The notes: generated from the sequence alone by a model not told the origin. Positions 51,678 to 60,797 are shown, numbered from the stretch's first letter. The stretch is 64,000 nucleotides of DNA from Sphingomonas pituitosa NBRC 102491 (GCF_001598435.1 NZ_BCYY01000021.1:30982-94981); one strand, 5' to 3'. Program-made: numbers and translations.

Positions 51678-52388
51678 ATGCGGGAGATAGTGTTCGATAC
51701 CGAAACGACGGGACTCAACTTCTCAGGCGGCGACCGCCTCGTCGAAATCGGCTGTGTCGAGCTGGTAAACCGGGTTGCCACCGGCAACCATTTCCACGCC
51801 TATATCAATCCGCAGCGTGCCATGCCGGTGGAGGCGTTCAACGTCCACGGCCTGTCCGAGCGATTCCTCTCCGACAAGCCGCTGTTCACCGACGTGGTCG
51901 AGGATCTGCTCGACTTCATCGGCGATTCGCCGATGGTCGCGCACAACGCCGGCTTCGACTTCAGCTTCCTGAACGGCGAGCTCGGCCGGTGTAGCCGGCC
52001 GCTGATCGACCTTGGCCGGATGGTCGACACGCTGGTGCTCGCGCGCACCCGCCATCCCGGCGCCAAGCACACGCTCGACGCGCTGTGCAGCCGCTACGGT
52101 ATCGACCTGAGCGCGCGGACGCTGCACGGCGCGCTGCTCGACGCGCAGCTGCTGGCCCAGGTCTATGTCGAACTGACCGGCGGCCGCCAGATCACGCTCG
52201 GCCTGGCCGAGGAAGTGCCGGTGATGCCGGAGACCCCGATCGAAGCGCCGACTCGGGTACACGTCCGGCCGGCGCGGCGGTTCACCGCGAGTGCGGCGGA
52301 ACTTGCACGGCACGCAGCGTTTCTGAAGTCCCTGGACGAGCCGCTATGGGGTGTTCCCACAATCGACGCGGTTCCGGCGCAGCCCTAG
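51678..52388 (+). CDS. dnaQ: DNA polymerase III subunit epsilon (proofreading exonuclease)
   Basis: 236 residues. ExoI motif VFDTETTGLNFSGGDRLVEIG, ExoII NAGFDFSFLNGEL, ExoIII HGALLDAQLLAQVYVELTGG of the DEDDh exonucleases. The C-terminal tail (about 180-236) would bind the alpha subunit. ATG at 51678 is preferred; GTG at 51663 overlapping coaE is possible. Downstream of coaE as in most alphaproteobacteria. Confidence 0.95.
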   Translation: MREIVFDTETTGLNFSGGDRLVEIGCVELVNRVATGNHFHAYINPQRAMPVEAFNVHGLSERFLSDKPLFTDVVEDLLDFIGDSPMVAHNAGFDFSFLNGELGRCSRPLIDLGRMVDTLVLARTRHPGAKHTLDALCSRYGIDLSARTLHGALLDAQLLAQVYVELTGGRQITLGLAEEVPVMPETPIEAPTRVHVRPARRFTASAAELARHAAFLKSLDEPLWGVPTIDAVPAQP

Positions 52389-52423
52389 GTCGCTCGTCCC
52401 TAATTGCGAAGTGGAGGTACATT

Positions 52424-53023
52424 ATGGATATCCGGATCTCGGGGCATCAGGTCGATACGGGCGCAGCGCTCAAGACGCAGGTGACGGATCGGGTCCAGGG
52501 TATCGCCGATAAATATTTCTCTCGCGCCATCTCGTCGCAGATTACCTTCGGCAAGGGGCCGCACGACAACGGCTTCACCTGCGACATCGTGATGCACGTG
52601 ACGCAAGGCCTGGTGCTCAAGGCGACCAACAGCGGCATGGAAGCGCATGGCGCGTTCGACGGCGCCGCGGACCGGATCGACAAGCAGTTGCGGCGCTATG
52701 TCCGACGACTCAAGGATCGTCGCCCGACAGAAGTGATCGCGCTGGCGGAAGGCGGTGCGTATGACAATGGCTTCGACAATGCCGGCTACACCCTGTTCCA
52801 GGAATCGCATGCCGAAGAGGAAGTCGCGGATGCGCCGCTGGTGATCGCGGAGACGCGCGTCGACGTTCCGGATGCCACGGTGTCGGACGCGGTGATGATG
52901 CTGGACTTGCGCAATACGAACGCATTGCTGTTCCGCAACAGCGGCACGGGCGCCTATAATATGGTCTATCGCCGTGGCGACGGAACGATTGGCTGGGTTG
53001 AGCCCAACCGCGCACCGGCGTAA
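52424..53023 (+). CDS. hpf: long-form ribosome hibernation promoting factor
   Basis: 199 residues: an N-terminal S30AE domain (MDIRISGHQVDTGAALKTQV, DGAADRIDKQLRRYVRRLKDR) and a C-terminal dimerisation domain (DAVMMLDLRNTNALLFRNSG, MVYRRGDGTIGWVEP) that joins two 70S ribosomes. The GGAGG at 52413-52417, six bases before the ATG, is one of the best ribosome sites in the window. It precedes ptsN, a common pairing with rpoN loci although rpoN is not here. Confidence 0.95.
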   Translation: MDIRISGHQVDTGAALKTQVTDRVQGIADKYFSRAISSQITFGKGPHDNGFTCDIVMHVTQGLVLKATNSGMEAHGAFDGAADRIDKQLRRYVRRLKDRRPTEVIALAEGGAYDNGFDNAGYTLFQESHAEEEVADAPLVIAETRVDVPDATVSDAVMMLDLRNTNALLFRNSGTGAYNMVYRRGDGTIGWVEPNRAPA

Positions 53024-53029
53024 GGCCGG

Positions 53030-53045
53030 GCTGCCCGCGGGCAGC
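53030..53045 (+). terminator. hairpin between hpf and ptsN
   Basis: GCTGCC-CGCG-GGCAGC directly after the hpf stop, followed by a mixed TTCTTT. It may attenuate read-through into ptsN. Confidence 0.35.
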
Positions 53046-53067
53046 ACCGCTTCTTTGGAACGATTTC

Positions 53068-53535
53068 ATGACTGATCTGAGCGATTTGCTCGTGCCGGAG
53101 GCGGTGCTCGCCGGCGTGACGGCGGGCAACAAGAAAGCGCTGTTCCAGCAGCTTGGCACCATCTCGGCAGCGACCTACGGCGTCGATGCCAAGCTGGTGG
53201 CCGAGCGGCTGGCCGAACGCGAACGGCTGGGCTCGACCGGCTTCGGCGGCGGCATCGCCATCCCCCATGCGCGGCTGGATGACCTGCCGCGCGTGTGCGG
53301 CGTGTTCGCCCGGCTGGAGCAGCCGCTCGATTTCGGCGCGGTCGATGATCTGCCGGTAGACCTGGTGTTCATGCTGCTATCGCCGACCAATGCCGGCGCC
53401 GAGCACCTGAAGGCGCTCGCCTCGGTGTCGCGGCGTCTCCGCGAGCGACCGTTCGCGGAGAAGCTGCGCGGTGCCGGCTCGAAGGACGCGCTCTACGTGC
53501 TGCTGACCGGAGTCGAGGCGCGTGACGCCGCCTGA
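53068..53535 (+). CDS. ptsN: PTS IIA-like nitrogen-regulatory protein PtsN
   Basis: 155 residues. The phosphorylated His is in STGFGGGIAIPHARLDDLPR. The EIIA-Ntr fold is complete (VLAGVTAGNKKALFQQLG, VDLVFMLLSPTNAGAEHLKAL). It acts in the nitrogen PTS controlling potassium, polymer and nitrogen balance. The next gene starts inside its end. Confidence 0.95.
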   Translation: MTDLSDLLVPEAVLAGVTAGNKKALFQQLGTISAATYGVDAKLVAERLAERERLGSTGFGGGIAIPHARLDDLPRVCGVFARLEQPLDFGAVDDLPVDLVFMLLSPTNAGAEHLKALASVSRRLRERPFAEKLRGAGSKDALYVLLTGVEARDAA

Positions 53536-53989
53536 AGCGGCGCCGACGGGTGCCGAGGCGCATTACCGGGCGCTCGAATCGCTCTACGCCGCAGCGCCGA
53601 TCAACCAGCTCTTTCCCTCGGTCCTTGAAATCCCCGAAGCGGGGCTCGCCCGGATTCGCTTCGACGTCGATGCACGCTATTTCCATGCCGCCGGGGCGAC
53701 GCACGGCACCAGCTATTTCAAGATGCTCGACGATGCAGCCTTTTATGCGGCGAACAGCCTCGTCACCGACCGATTCCTGCTGACCACCGCCTTCAACCTG
53801 CTGCTCACCCGGCCCCTGCCCGAGGGGCCGGTAATCGCGGAAGGTCGCTGGGTCAGCGGCCAGCGGCGCGTGTTCGTGGCCGAAGCGCGGCTGGTCGACG
53901 CAAACGGCGAGGAGGCAGCGCGCGGCACCGGCACCTTCATGCGCTCGCGCATCCCGCTCGCCACCCTGCCCGGCTATCGCACCGCATGA
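53522..53989 (+). CDS. PaaI-type hotdog-fold thioesterase
   Basis: 155 residues with the hotdog pattern: ARYFHAAGATHGTSYFKMLDDAAFYAAN holds the HG-x3-hydrophobic and Asp elements typical of PaaI/YdiI thioesterases, and TAFNLLLTRPLPEGPVIAEG and RRVFVAEARLVDANGEEAARGTGTFM follow. GTG start overlaps ptsN by 14 bases. The acyl-CoA substrate is unknown. Confidence 0.85.
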   Translation: MTPPEAAPTGAEAHYRALESLYAAAPINQLFPSVLEIPEAGLARIRFDVDARYFHAAGATHGTSYFKMLDDAAFYAANSLVTDRFLLTTAFNLLLTRPLPEGPVIAEGRWVSGQRRVFVAEARLVDANGEEAARGTGTFMRSRIPLATLPGYRTA

Positions 53990-54327
53990 CGCCTCGGCTG
54001 ACCAGCGCGATGCTGGTGAGCGCGCTGGTGCGGCGCGCGGATGGCGCCGGGGGCTCGGCGATGGTGCTGGCGAAGGGGGATGCGACCTCCGGTGCGATCC
54101 TGCTGCTGCTGCTCGAGCGCGGCGCCGATCCCCGTTTCGTCGAGCGGGGCATCGGGCCCGGCGGAGTCGCTGCGCTGCTTCCTTCCGGACCGAAGGCACT
54201 GGCGGACGAGGCCGAGGCCAGCGCCTATTGGCGGCGGCGGCGCGAACGCGACACCGATCTGTGGGTCGTCGAACTGGATATCGCAGGCGCCGAACGGTTC
54301 GCCGCTGAAACGATGAACCTTTGTTGA
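53986..54327 (+). CDS. DUF1491 family protein
   Basis: 113 residues. LVSALVRRADGAGGSAMVLAKGDATSGAILL and AYWRRRRERDTDLWVVELDI match DUF1491, small alphaproteobacterial proteins of unknown role. The ATG overlaps the thioesterase stop, so ptsN, thioesterase and DUF1491 probably share one message. Confidence 0.9.
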   Translation: MTPRLTSAMLVSALVRRADGAGGSAMVLAKGDATSGAILLLLLERGADPRFVERGIGPGGVAALLPSGPKALADEAEASAYWRRRRERDTDLWVVELDIAGAERFAAETMNLC

Positions 54328-54488
54328 CAGTTCGCGCCTCGCTCGCGAAAGCGATCACAACGTTCATTCGCGTTGTGCCGTTCGAGGTGTGAAGTCGATC
54401 GGTTACGCAGTCGGGGGGTACGTCCGGCGGTCCAGTCTCCTCGGGAGCAGCGATCGATCGCACGCCAACCGCACAATACAGATATGAA

Positions 54489-55142
54489 ATGAAGTTTCTG
54501 CCACGGGCTGCGACTTTCGCAGCTGTGACTTTTTGCGCTGGCGCACTTGCGAATGCCGCCACGCTCAACCTGAGCCCGCTTCCGCAGCAGGAAGCGAAGA
54601 TTCAGGCGACGGTGCAGCCAGCACCGGCTCAGGTACAGAACGTCCTTGCTTCCCAGCAGGTTCCCGCGGCTCAGGCCGCGGTCGAGCAGCAGGGTTCCGA
54701 TGCCGAGGACGACGCCACCCCGGAATATGCCAGCCTCTCCGACGCGGTTGCCGCGCAGCAAGATATCGCCGCGCTCGAAGAGGATCGCGAACTCCGCTGC
54801 CTTGCCACCGGCGTCTATTTCGAAGCCCGCAGCGAGCCGCTCTCCGGCCAGCTCGCGGTCGCCGACGTGATCCTCAACCGCAGCACCTCGGGCCGTTTCC
54901 CCGGCTCGGTCTGCTCGGTTGTGACCCAGAAGGGCCAGTTCTCGTTCGTCCGCCGCGGCAAGCTGCCGACCCCGCCGGCGAATGCCCAGTGGCGCCGCGC
55001 GCTCGCGGTGGCGCAGGTCGCCCGCAAGAATCTGTGGGAAAGCCCGGCCGGCGACGCGCTCTATTTCCATGCGCGCTACGTCAGCGGCAGCCAGGGCCGC
55101 GCCACCGTCGCCACGGTGGGCAATCACATCTTCTATCGCTGA
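54489..55142 (+). CDS. SleB-like cell wall hydrolase
   Basis: 217 residues with a signal peptide (cleavage near ANAA, residue 24), a Gln/Ala/Pro-rich linker (25-95) and a C-terminal Hydrolase_2 domain: CLATGVYFEARSEPLSGQLAVADVILNRS with the catalytic Glu, FPGSVCSVVTQKGQFSFV, and a terminal GNHIFYR. Such enzymes act as lytic transglycosylases or amidases on peptidoglycan. The 161-base upstream gap has two small inverted repeats (54331-54349, 54356-54377). Confidence 0.9.
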   Translation: MKFLPRAATFAAVTFCAGALANAATLNLSPLPQQEAKIQATVQPAPAQVQNVLASQQVPAAQAAVEQQGSDAEDDATPEYASLSDAVAAQQDIAALEEDRELRCLATGVYFEARSEPLSGQLAVADVILNRSTSGRFPGSVCSVVTQKGQFSFVRRGKLPTPPANAQWRRALAVAQVARKNLWESPAGDALYFHARYVSGSQGRATVATVGNHIFYR

Positions 55143-55227
55143 TCGGGCCTCGCCCTGCAGCACGTGAAAAGCCGCCGAAGTGATTCGGCTGCTTTTCTGT
55201 GTTCGCTGAATGTTCTATGTTCCGGCG

Positions 55228-55725
55228 ATGAATGCGCACCAGCCTCTGCCCCCCCCGCTCACGCCCGAAGCCGAGGCGCTGGTCGCCGCCGACGTGGTGC
55301 GGGGCGTGTGCCGGATGCTGCTGCGCCACGATTGCGTGGCGATCGCCGAAGTGCCGCTGGACGGCGGCCGGCGTGTAGATCTGATGGCGCTGGACGCGCG
55401 CGGCAACATCGTCATCGTCGAGATCAAGGTGTCGCGCGCGGACTTGCTCGGCGACGGCAAATGGCCTGAATATCTGGGCCATTGCGACCGTTTCTTCTGG
55501 GCGGTGCCGCAGGGGTTCGACCTGCGTCCGCTTGACCAGCCGCATTTCCTGCCGGAGCGCACCGGGTTGATCGTCGCCGACCGGTACGACGCCGCCGTTG
55601 CCCGGGAAGCCGCAACGGTGCCGCTGCCGGCGCCGGCACGGCGCAAGGCGACCCTCGCCTTCGCCCGACGTGCGGGACGAAGGCTGCTGAGCATGCTTGA
55701 TCCCGACGTTGCCGACGGGTTCTGA
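55228..55725 (+). CDS. mmcB: MmcB-family DNA repair protein
   Basis: About 165 residues. The PD-(D/E)xK-like core RVDLMALDARGNIVIVEIKVSRADL, then KWPEYLGHCDRFFWAVPQGFDL and ERTGLIVAD, match MmcB (DUF83-like), first described as a mitomycin C sensitivity factor in Caulobacter. The ATG at 55228 or six codons earlier at 55210 could be used. Confidence 0.9.
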   Translation: MNAHQPLPPPLTPEAEALVAADVVRGVCRMLLRHDCVAIAEVPLDGGRRVDLMALDARGNIVIVEIKVSRADLLGDGKWPEYLGHCDRFFWAVPQGFDLRPLDQPHFLPERTGLIVADRYDAAVAREAATVPLPAPARRKATLAFARRAGRRLLSMLDPDVADGF

Positions 55726-55732
55726 TGCGTAG

Positions 55733-56350
55733 TTAGAGCTTCGGCCCTGCCGCGGTTGCGGCGCGGCCCAGCTTGGGCGCATCGGCAAGCAGCTTGGCGA
55801 TCGACGGGTAGCGGGTCTCGCGCTTGGCATATTCCCGTGCCGAGAGCCCGCCACCGAAATCGGCGCGATCGGGATCGGCGCCGGCATCAAGCAGCTTCTT
55901 CGCCACTTCGGCATCATGGGCGAGGACGGCGCGGATCAGCGGAGTCACCCCCCCATTGTTCGCCAGGTTGACGTTGGCCTTCTTGGCGAGGAGCGCGTCC
56001 ACCCCCGGCCCCCAGCCCAGGCCGGCAGCGAAGATCAGCGGGGTGTTGCCGTCGCGATCCTGGATGTTCACGTTTACGCCCGGCTGGTTGATCAACACGG
56101 AGAGATAGGTGGGATCCTGACGCTTCACGACGATGTGCATCGCGGCCTCGCCGGTGCCGTAGGGATCCTTCACGTTGATCATCGAGGATGCCTTGTCGCG
56201 CAGGAACTCGTTGACCTTGTTCCCGTCCTGCTTACGGATCGCATCGAGGAACTGGATGCTCTCGCGCGGCTGGCCCATGCCCTGGGCGAGTGCGGGGAGC
56301 GGCAGGAGAAACAGGGCCGCGGCAGCGGCGGAGGCGAGACGGAACGTCAT
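55733..56350 (-). CDS. exported ankyrin-repeat protein
   Basis: 205 residues: signal peptide (LFLLPLPALAQ, cleavage near 23) and about four ankyrin repeats (residues 45-180), the best being VNIQDRDGNTPLIFAAGLG and VNLANNGGVTPLIRAVLAHD. It probably mediates protein contacts in the periplasm. The tail is Ala-rich. Divergent from the SCO1 gene. Confidence 0.88.
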   Translation of the reverse strand: MTFRLASAAAAALFLLPLPALAQGMGQPRESIQFLDAIRKQDGNKVNEFLRDKASSMINVKDPYGTGEAAMHIVVKRQDPTYLSVLINQPGVNVNIQDRDGNTPLIFAAGLGWGPGVDALLAKKANVNLANNGGVTPLIRAVLAHDAEVAKKLLDAGADPDRADFGGGLSAREYAKRETRYPSIAKLLADAPKLGRAATAAGPKL

Positions 56351-56421
56351 TGCTGGATCGGTACCTTCGATACGGGCGACGGATGCAGCCGACTTCCTAG
56401 CAAAGACTGGCGGTGGATACC

Positions 56422-57003
56422 ATGAACAGCATGTTTCGAGCTTTGATACCTGCCGCAATGCTGGTGCTGTCGGCATGCGGCGCGGGCGGCACCGGCGAAC
56501 CGCCGCTTGCCGGTGCGCGGATCGGCGGGCCGTTCACCCTCACCGACCAGAACGGCAAGATCGTTAGCGATGGCGATTTCGCGGGCAAATACCGCATCGT
56601 CTATTTCGGCTACACCTATTGCCCGGACGTGTGCCCGACGGACCTGACGAAGGTCGGTGCAGCCCTTCGCACGCTCGACAAGCAGGCGCCGCGGACGGCG
56701 CAGAAGATCGTGCCGCTGTTCATCACGATCGATCCGGAGCGCGACACGCCCGCGCAGCTCAAGCAATATGTCGGCAACTTCCACCCACGGCTGATCGGGC
56801 TCACCGGGAAGCCGGAGGCGATCGCGCAGGTAGCGAAGGCCTATGCCGTCGCCTATATGAAGCAGCCTACGCCGTCGGGTTATCTGATGGGCCATACCCA
56901 AGTGGCCTATCTGATGGGGCCGGACGGCAAGCCGATCACCAGCCTGCCGCTGGAGAAGGACCCCCCGGCGATCGTCGCCGAGCTTGAGCATTGGGTGCAT
57001 TGA
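56422..57003 (+). CDS. SCO1/SenC family copper chaperone lipoprotein
   Basis: 193 residues. Lipobox VLSAC (Cys 19) anchors it to the membrane. Copper ligands are CPDVCP within FGYTYCPDVCPTDLTKVG and the His of LMGHTQVAYLM. The thioredoxin-like fold is complete. It probably loads the CuA centre of cytochrome c oxidase. Starts at 56413 (GTG) or 56431 are alternatives; GGTGGA precedes the chosen ATG. Confidence 0.93.
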   Translation: MNSMFRALIPAAMLVLSACGAGGTGEPPLAGARIGGPFTLTDQNGKIVSDGDFAGKYRIVYFGYTYCPDVCPTDLTKVGAALRTLDKQAPRTAQKIVPLFITIDPERDTPAQLKQYVGNFHPRLIGLTGKPEAIAQVAKAYAVAYMKQPTPSGYLMGHTQVAYLMGPDGKPITSLPLEKDPPAIVAELEHWVH

Positions 57004-57434
57004 CCAACAAATTCTGGGAAGATCTGCCGCTGGAGGCACTCGACCGCGCGCAGTGGGAAGCCCTGTGCGACGGCTGCGGCAAATGCTGCCTCCACAAGCT
57101 GGAGGATGAGGAGACGGGCGAGCTGTTCGCCACCAACGTCGCCTGCAAGCTGCTCGATCGCAAGATGGGCCTGTGCAAGGATTACAAGCACCGCCGCGCC
57201 TATGTGCCCGAATGCGTGCGGCTGACGACGCGCAATGTGCGCGACATCGAATGGCTGCCGAGCACCTGCGCCTATCGGCTGCGCGCCAATGGCGAGAAGC
57301 TGCCGGATTGGCATTACCTCGTCTCCGGCGACCGTGAGGCGGTCCACCGCGCCGGCGAATCGACCCGCGGCTGGACTGTTTCCGAGGACGATGCCGGCGA
57401 TCTCGAACATCACATGACGGACCGCCGCCTTTGA
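57000..57434 (+). CDS. YcgN-type cysteine-cluster protein (UPF0260)
   Basis: 144 residues. FWEDLPLEALDRAQWEALCDGCGKCCLHKLED, VACKLLD, GLCKDYKHRRAYVPECVRL and WLPSTCAYRL contain the conserved Cys set of the YkgJ/YcgN zinc-or-iron cluster family. The TTG start overlaps the SCO1 stop as TTGA. The function is unknown. Confidence 0.92.
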   Translation: MTNKFWEDLPLEALDRAQWEALCDGCGKCCLHKLEDEETGELFATNVACKLLDRKMGLCKDYKHRRAYVPECVRLTTRNVRDIEWLPSTCAYRLRANGEKLPDWHYLVSGDREAVHRAGESTRGWTVSEDDAGDLEHHMTDRRL

Positions 57435-58102
57435 TCGAGGGGCTCGAAGTGATCCGCCATCCCCGCGCGCGGCGGATGCGGCTCGCGATCGATCCCCGCG
57501 ACGGCAAGGTTCGGCTGACGATTCCGCCGCGCGCCAGCCTCGCCAAGGCGATGCAATGGGTGGGCGAGCAGCAGGGCTGGATCGCGGCCCAGCGGGAGCA
57601 GCTGCCTGGTGGACGACCCTTCGTGCCTGGCGCACGCGTGCCGTTCGAGGACGGCGAGCTGACGATTGTCTGGCCGGTCGCAGGCGTGCGCGGCGTGCGG
57701 CGCGCGGGCGACCTGCTGCGCTGCGGTGGCACCGAGGAAGGCCTCGGCCGCCGGGTCGAGCGCTGGCTGCGTGCAGAGGCGCTGCGGGTGCTGAGCGAAG
57801 ATACCGCGCAGTATGCCGCGCTGGCAGGCGTTCGCGTCACCAAGGTCGCGATCGGCGATCCGCGCAGCCGCTGGGGCAGCTGCGCCTCCACGGGCGTGAT
57901 CCGCTATAGCTGGCGACTGATCCTTGCACCGAGCGAAGTGCGTCGCGCCACCGTGGCGCATGAAGTCGCGCACCGGGTGCACATGAACCACGGCCCCGAT
58001 TTCCATGCGCTGGTCGAGCAGCTCTACGGCACCGACCCGACACCGCACCGGCATTGGCTGCGCCGGCATGGCGCAGGGCTGCACTGGGTGGGGCGGGAAT
58101 AG
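57431..58102 (+). CDS. YgjP/DUF45 family zinc metallopeptidase-like protein
   Basis: 223 residues. Zinc site HEVAHRVHMNHGPDFH preceded by RSRWGSCASTGVIRYSWRLILAP, the hallmark of YgjP-like metal-dependent hydrolases (SprT/WLM type). N-terminal RHPRARRMRLAIDPRDG is conserved. The TTG start overlaps the YcgN stop. A possible protease; substrate unknown. Confidence 0.9.
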   Translation: MIEGLEVIRHPRARRMRLAIDPRDGKVRLTIPPRASLAKAMQWVGEQQGWIAAQREQLPGGRPFVPGARVPFEDGELTIVWPVAGVRGVRRAGDLLRCGGTEEGLGRRVERWLRAEALRVLSEDTAQYAALAGVRVTKVAIGDPRSRWGSCASTGVIRYSWRLILAPSEVRRATVAHEVAHRVHMNHGPDFHALVEQLYGTDPTPHRHWLRRHGAGLHWVGRE

Positions 58103-58122
58103 CCTCCCCAGCCTGCGGGAGG
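58103..58122. terminator. hairpin between convergent YgjP and PBP1A genes
   Basis: CCTCCC, eight-base loop, GGGAGG immediately after the YgjP stop. Same core as the hairpins at 6627 and 44741. Confidence 0.4.
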
Positions 58123-58133
58123 GGGATTTAGAT

Positions 58134-60287
58134 TCAATATTCGTCGTTTGGCCGCTGGCGATCCTGCAGCGCGGGCTGGCGCTGCGGCTGGCGGGCGGGC
58201 TGTTGCTGCGCCGGCGGGCGGCCGGTCATCCGGTTGATCCAGTCGCGGTCGAGCCGCTCGCCCTGCTGCGGCTGGACGGGCGCGGGCCGCCCGCCCGGCT
58301 GGGCCGGGGCGGCGCCGTCCAGCTCCTCGCCGTCCTGCGGTTCCGTCGGGGCCACCTGCGGCGGCTGGGCGATCGGATTGCCGTCCTCGTCGACCATCAT
58401 GCCGTTGTCGGGGGCACCATACGCGTCCTCGTCGGGTTCGAGCGCGTTGTCGGGCGGAGTCAGCTGCGTCTCGAACTGCTCGACCGGGCGGTTGGCCACC
58501 GCCTGGATCATGAAGTCATGGAAGGCGCGCGCCGGCGCGCGCCCGCCCTGCAGACCTGGCACCACCTTGGCGTCGTCGCGGCCCATCCACACGCCGGTGG
58601 TGAGGCCGCTGGAGAAGCCGATGAACCAGCCGTCCTTGTTCGAGGTCGTCGTGCCGGTCTTGCCCGCGACCGGACGCCCGATCTGGGCAGCGCGGCCCGT
58701 ACCGGTGGCGACGGCAGTCTGCATCAGGTCGATCATCTGCGCGGCGACATAGTTGGCGACCAGCACATGGCTGGTATCCACTTCGTGCTGGTAGATCACC
58801 TTGCCATTGGCGGTCACGCGCGTGATGCCATAGGGCGTCACCGCCACGCCGTTATTGCCCACCGAGGCGAAGGCGCGGGTCATGTCGATCAGGCGCACGT
58901 TGGAGGTGCCGAGCACCATTGCCGGCTGGGTGTTGATCGGCGTGGTGATGCCGAAGCGCTTGGCCATGTCGGCGATGGTGGTGAAGCCGACTTCCTGGCC
59001 GAACTTCGCCGCGATCGTGTTGACCGAATAGGCGAAGGCGGTCCGGATCGTGATGGGCCCGCTGTTGCGGCGCGAATCGTTGCGCGGGGTCCAGCCGTCG
59101 ATCGTCACCGGCTCATCGACCACGATGTCGTCGGGCTTGTGCCCGGCCTCGAGCGCCGAGAGGTAGACGAACAGCTTGAACGACGACCCCGGCTGGCGCT
59201 GCGCCTGGGTCGCGCGGTTGTAGATCGACGACACATAGTCCTTGCCGCCCACCATCGCCCGCACCGCGCCGTCGCGGTCGATCGAGACGAGTGCGCCCTG
59301 CGCGCCGTCGGGCGCGTTGACGCGGATTGCCTGGTCGGCGCTGCGCTGCATGTTGAGGTCGAGCGTGGTCCACACGTCGAGCGGCGCCTCGGTTTCGTCG
59401 ATCAGCGTCTCCAGCTGCGGCAGCGCCCAGTCGGTGAAGTAGCGGACGCTGTTCTGCTTCGGCTCCGGTGCCAGCTGCACGGCGTGCGGATCGGTGCTGT
59501 TGGCCTGGGCTTCGCTGATCTTGCCGGCATCGGCCATCAGCTTGAGCACCACCGTGGCGCGGTCGACCGCAGCCTCGGCATCGGCCGTGGGCGAGTAATG
59601 CGAAGGCGCCTTCACCAGGCCGGCGACGATCGCGGATTCGCCGAGCGACAGGGTCGTCGCCGGATGGCCGAAGAATTTCCGGCTCGCCGCGTCGATGCCA
59701 TAGGCGCCGCCACCGAAATAGACCTTGTTCAGGTAGAGCTCGAGGATTTCCTGCTTCGAGAATTTGCGCTCGAGCGCCAGCGCCAGGATCGCCTCGCGGA
59801 TCTTGCGGGTGACGCTGTACTTGTTCGACAGGAAGATGGTGCGCGCCACCTGCTGGGTGATGGTCGACCCACCCTGCAGGCGGCGGCCTTCGTCATGCAG
59901 TCGCTTGGCCACCCAGAAGATGCGCGCGACGCCGACCGGATCGACGCCCCAGTGCGATTCGAAGCGCCGATCTTCGGTCGCGATGATCGCGTCCTTCATC
60001 GCCTGCGGGATCTGGTCGTACTTGATCCATTCGCCATAGCTCGGCCCGAGCGAGACCAGCACCGTGCCGTCGACCGCGTGGACGCGGATCATCTGGCCGT
60101 TGGGCGAAGACTTCATCTGGTCGAAGCTGGGAAGTGTCGCCCGCGCCGAATAGACCGCGATCACCAGCGCGATGAACGCGATCAGCGCCACCCCGATGCC
60201 GCTGATCAGCGACCAGAGGAAGAACTTCTTCCAGAAGGAGCCCCGGCGCCACCAGGGCGCAGCTGCGGTTTTCGATTTCACGGCCAT
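58134..60287 (-). CDS. mrcA: class A penicillin-binding protein 1A
   Basis: 717-residue bifunctional peptidoglycan synthase. TM helix about 22-46. GT51 domain: ATEDRRFESHWGVDP with catalytic Glu, GGSTITQQVARTIFL, RKIREAILALALERKFSKQE. Transpeptidase: SxxK in PGSSFKLFVYL, SxN in YSVNTIA, KTG in AGKTGTT. From about 640 the tail is Pro/Gln-rich and ends with RQPQRQPALQDRQRPNDEY, probably disordered. It lacks part of the long linker seen in E. coli PBP1a. Confidence 0.96.
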   Translation of the reverse strand: MAVKSKTAAAPWWRRGSFWKKFFLWSLISGIGVALIAFIALVIAVYSARATLPSFDQMKSSPNGQMIRVHAVDGTVLVSLGPSYGEWIKYDQIPQAMKDAIIATEDRRFESHWGVDPVGVARIFWVAKRLHDEGRRLQGGSTITQQVARTIFLSNKYSVTRKIREAILALALERKFSKQEILELYLNKVYFGGGAYGIDAASRKFFGHPATTLSLGESAIVAGLVKAPSHYSPTADAEAAVDRATVVLKLMADAGKISEAQANSTDPHAVQLAPEPKQNSVRYFTDWALPQLETLIDETEAPLDVWTTLDLNMQRSADQAIRVNAPDGAQGALVSIDRDGAVRAMVGGKDYVSSIYNRATQAQRQPGSSFKLFVYLSALEAGHKPDDIVVDEPVTIDGWTPRNDSRRNSGPITIRTAFAYSVNTIAAKFGQEVGFTTIADMAKRFGITTPINTQPAMVLGTSNVRLIDMTRAFASVGNNGVAVTPYGITRVTANGKVIYQHEVDTSHVLVANYVAAQMIDLMQTAVATGTGRAAQIGRPVAGKTGTTTSNKDGWFIGFSSGLTTGVWMGRDDAKVVPGLQGGRAPARAFHDFMIQAVANRPVEQFETQLTPPDNALEPDEDAYGAPDNGMMVDEDGNPIAQPPQVAPTEPQDGEELDGAAPAQPGGRPAPVQPQQGERLDRDWINRMTGRPPAQQQPARQPQRQPALQDRQRPNDEY

Positions 60288-60332
60288 GTTACGGCGTGGT
60301 CGATTACAGCCTAGCGGGGCTTCCTACAAGGA

Positions 60333-60746
60333 TCAGGCGGCCGATGCGCCCGCGGCGCGCGGCCGAAAGTCGAGGCTCACCGAATTCATGCAATAGCGCA
60401 GGCCCGTCGGCGGCGGTCCATCGGGGAAGACATGGCCGAGATGACCGTCGCAGCGCGCGCACCGCGCCTCGATCCGGCGCATGCCATGGCTGGTGTCGGC
60501 ATGTTCGGAGACATGGCCCGGCGCCACCGGCTGGGTAAAGCTGGGCCAGCCGGAGCCGGAATCATATTTGTCGACGCTGTCGAAAAGCTCGAGCTGGCAA
60601 CCCGCGCAGCGATAGATGCCGTCGGCCTTGTTGTCATTGAAATGTCCGGAAAACGCACGTTCGGTGCCCGCCTGGCGCAACACGTGGAACTGCTCGGGGG
60701 TGAGGCGCTTGCGCCATTCGGACTCGGAGAGGTTCAGCTGTTCCAT
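60333..60746 (-). CDS. msrB: peptide-methionine (R)-S-oxide reductase MsrB
   Basis: 137 residues. Catalytic Cys in GLRYCMNSVSLDF, zinc Cys pairs CAGC and CARC, and SGSGWPSF. It repairs oxidised methionine. A 7-bp GC hairpin (60748-60772) sits immediately upstream of the ATG. Confidence 0.96.
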   Translation of the reverse strand: MEQLNLSESEWRKRLTPEQFHVLRQAGTERAFSGHFNDNKADGIYRCAGCQLELFDSVDKYDSGSGWPSFTQPVAPGHVSEHADTSHGMRRIEARCARCDGHLGHVFPDGPPPTGLRYCMNSVSLDFRPRAAGASAA

Positions 60747-60797
60747 AGGCCCGCGATGTGGGTCTGCGGGCCTGTTCCGTCAATCCGGGGAAGGCCC

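Noticed and set aside
55160..55172. GCACGTGAAAAG after the SleB-like gene as another parS
   Set aside because: The left arm does not match GTTTC; chance CACGTG.
58005..60314. 769-codon plus-strand open frame opposite the PBP1A gene
   Set aside because: Antisense to a gene with all PBP1A motifs; no similarity of its own.
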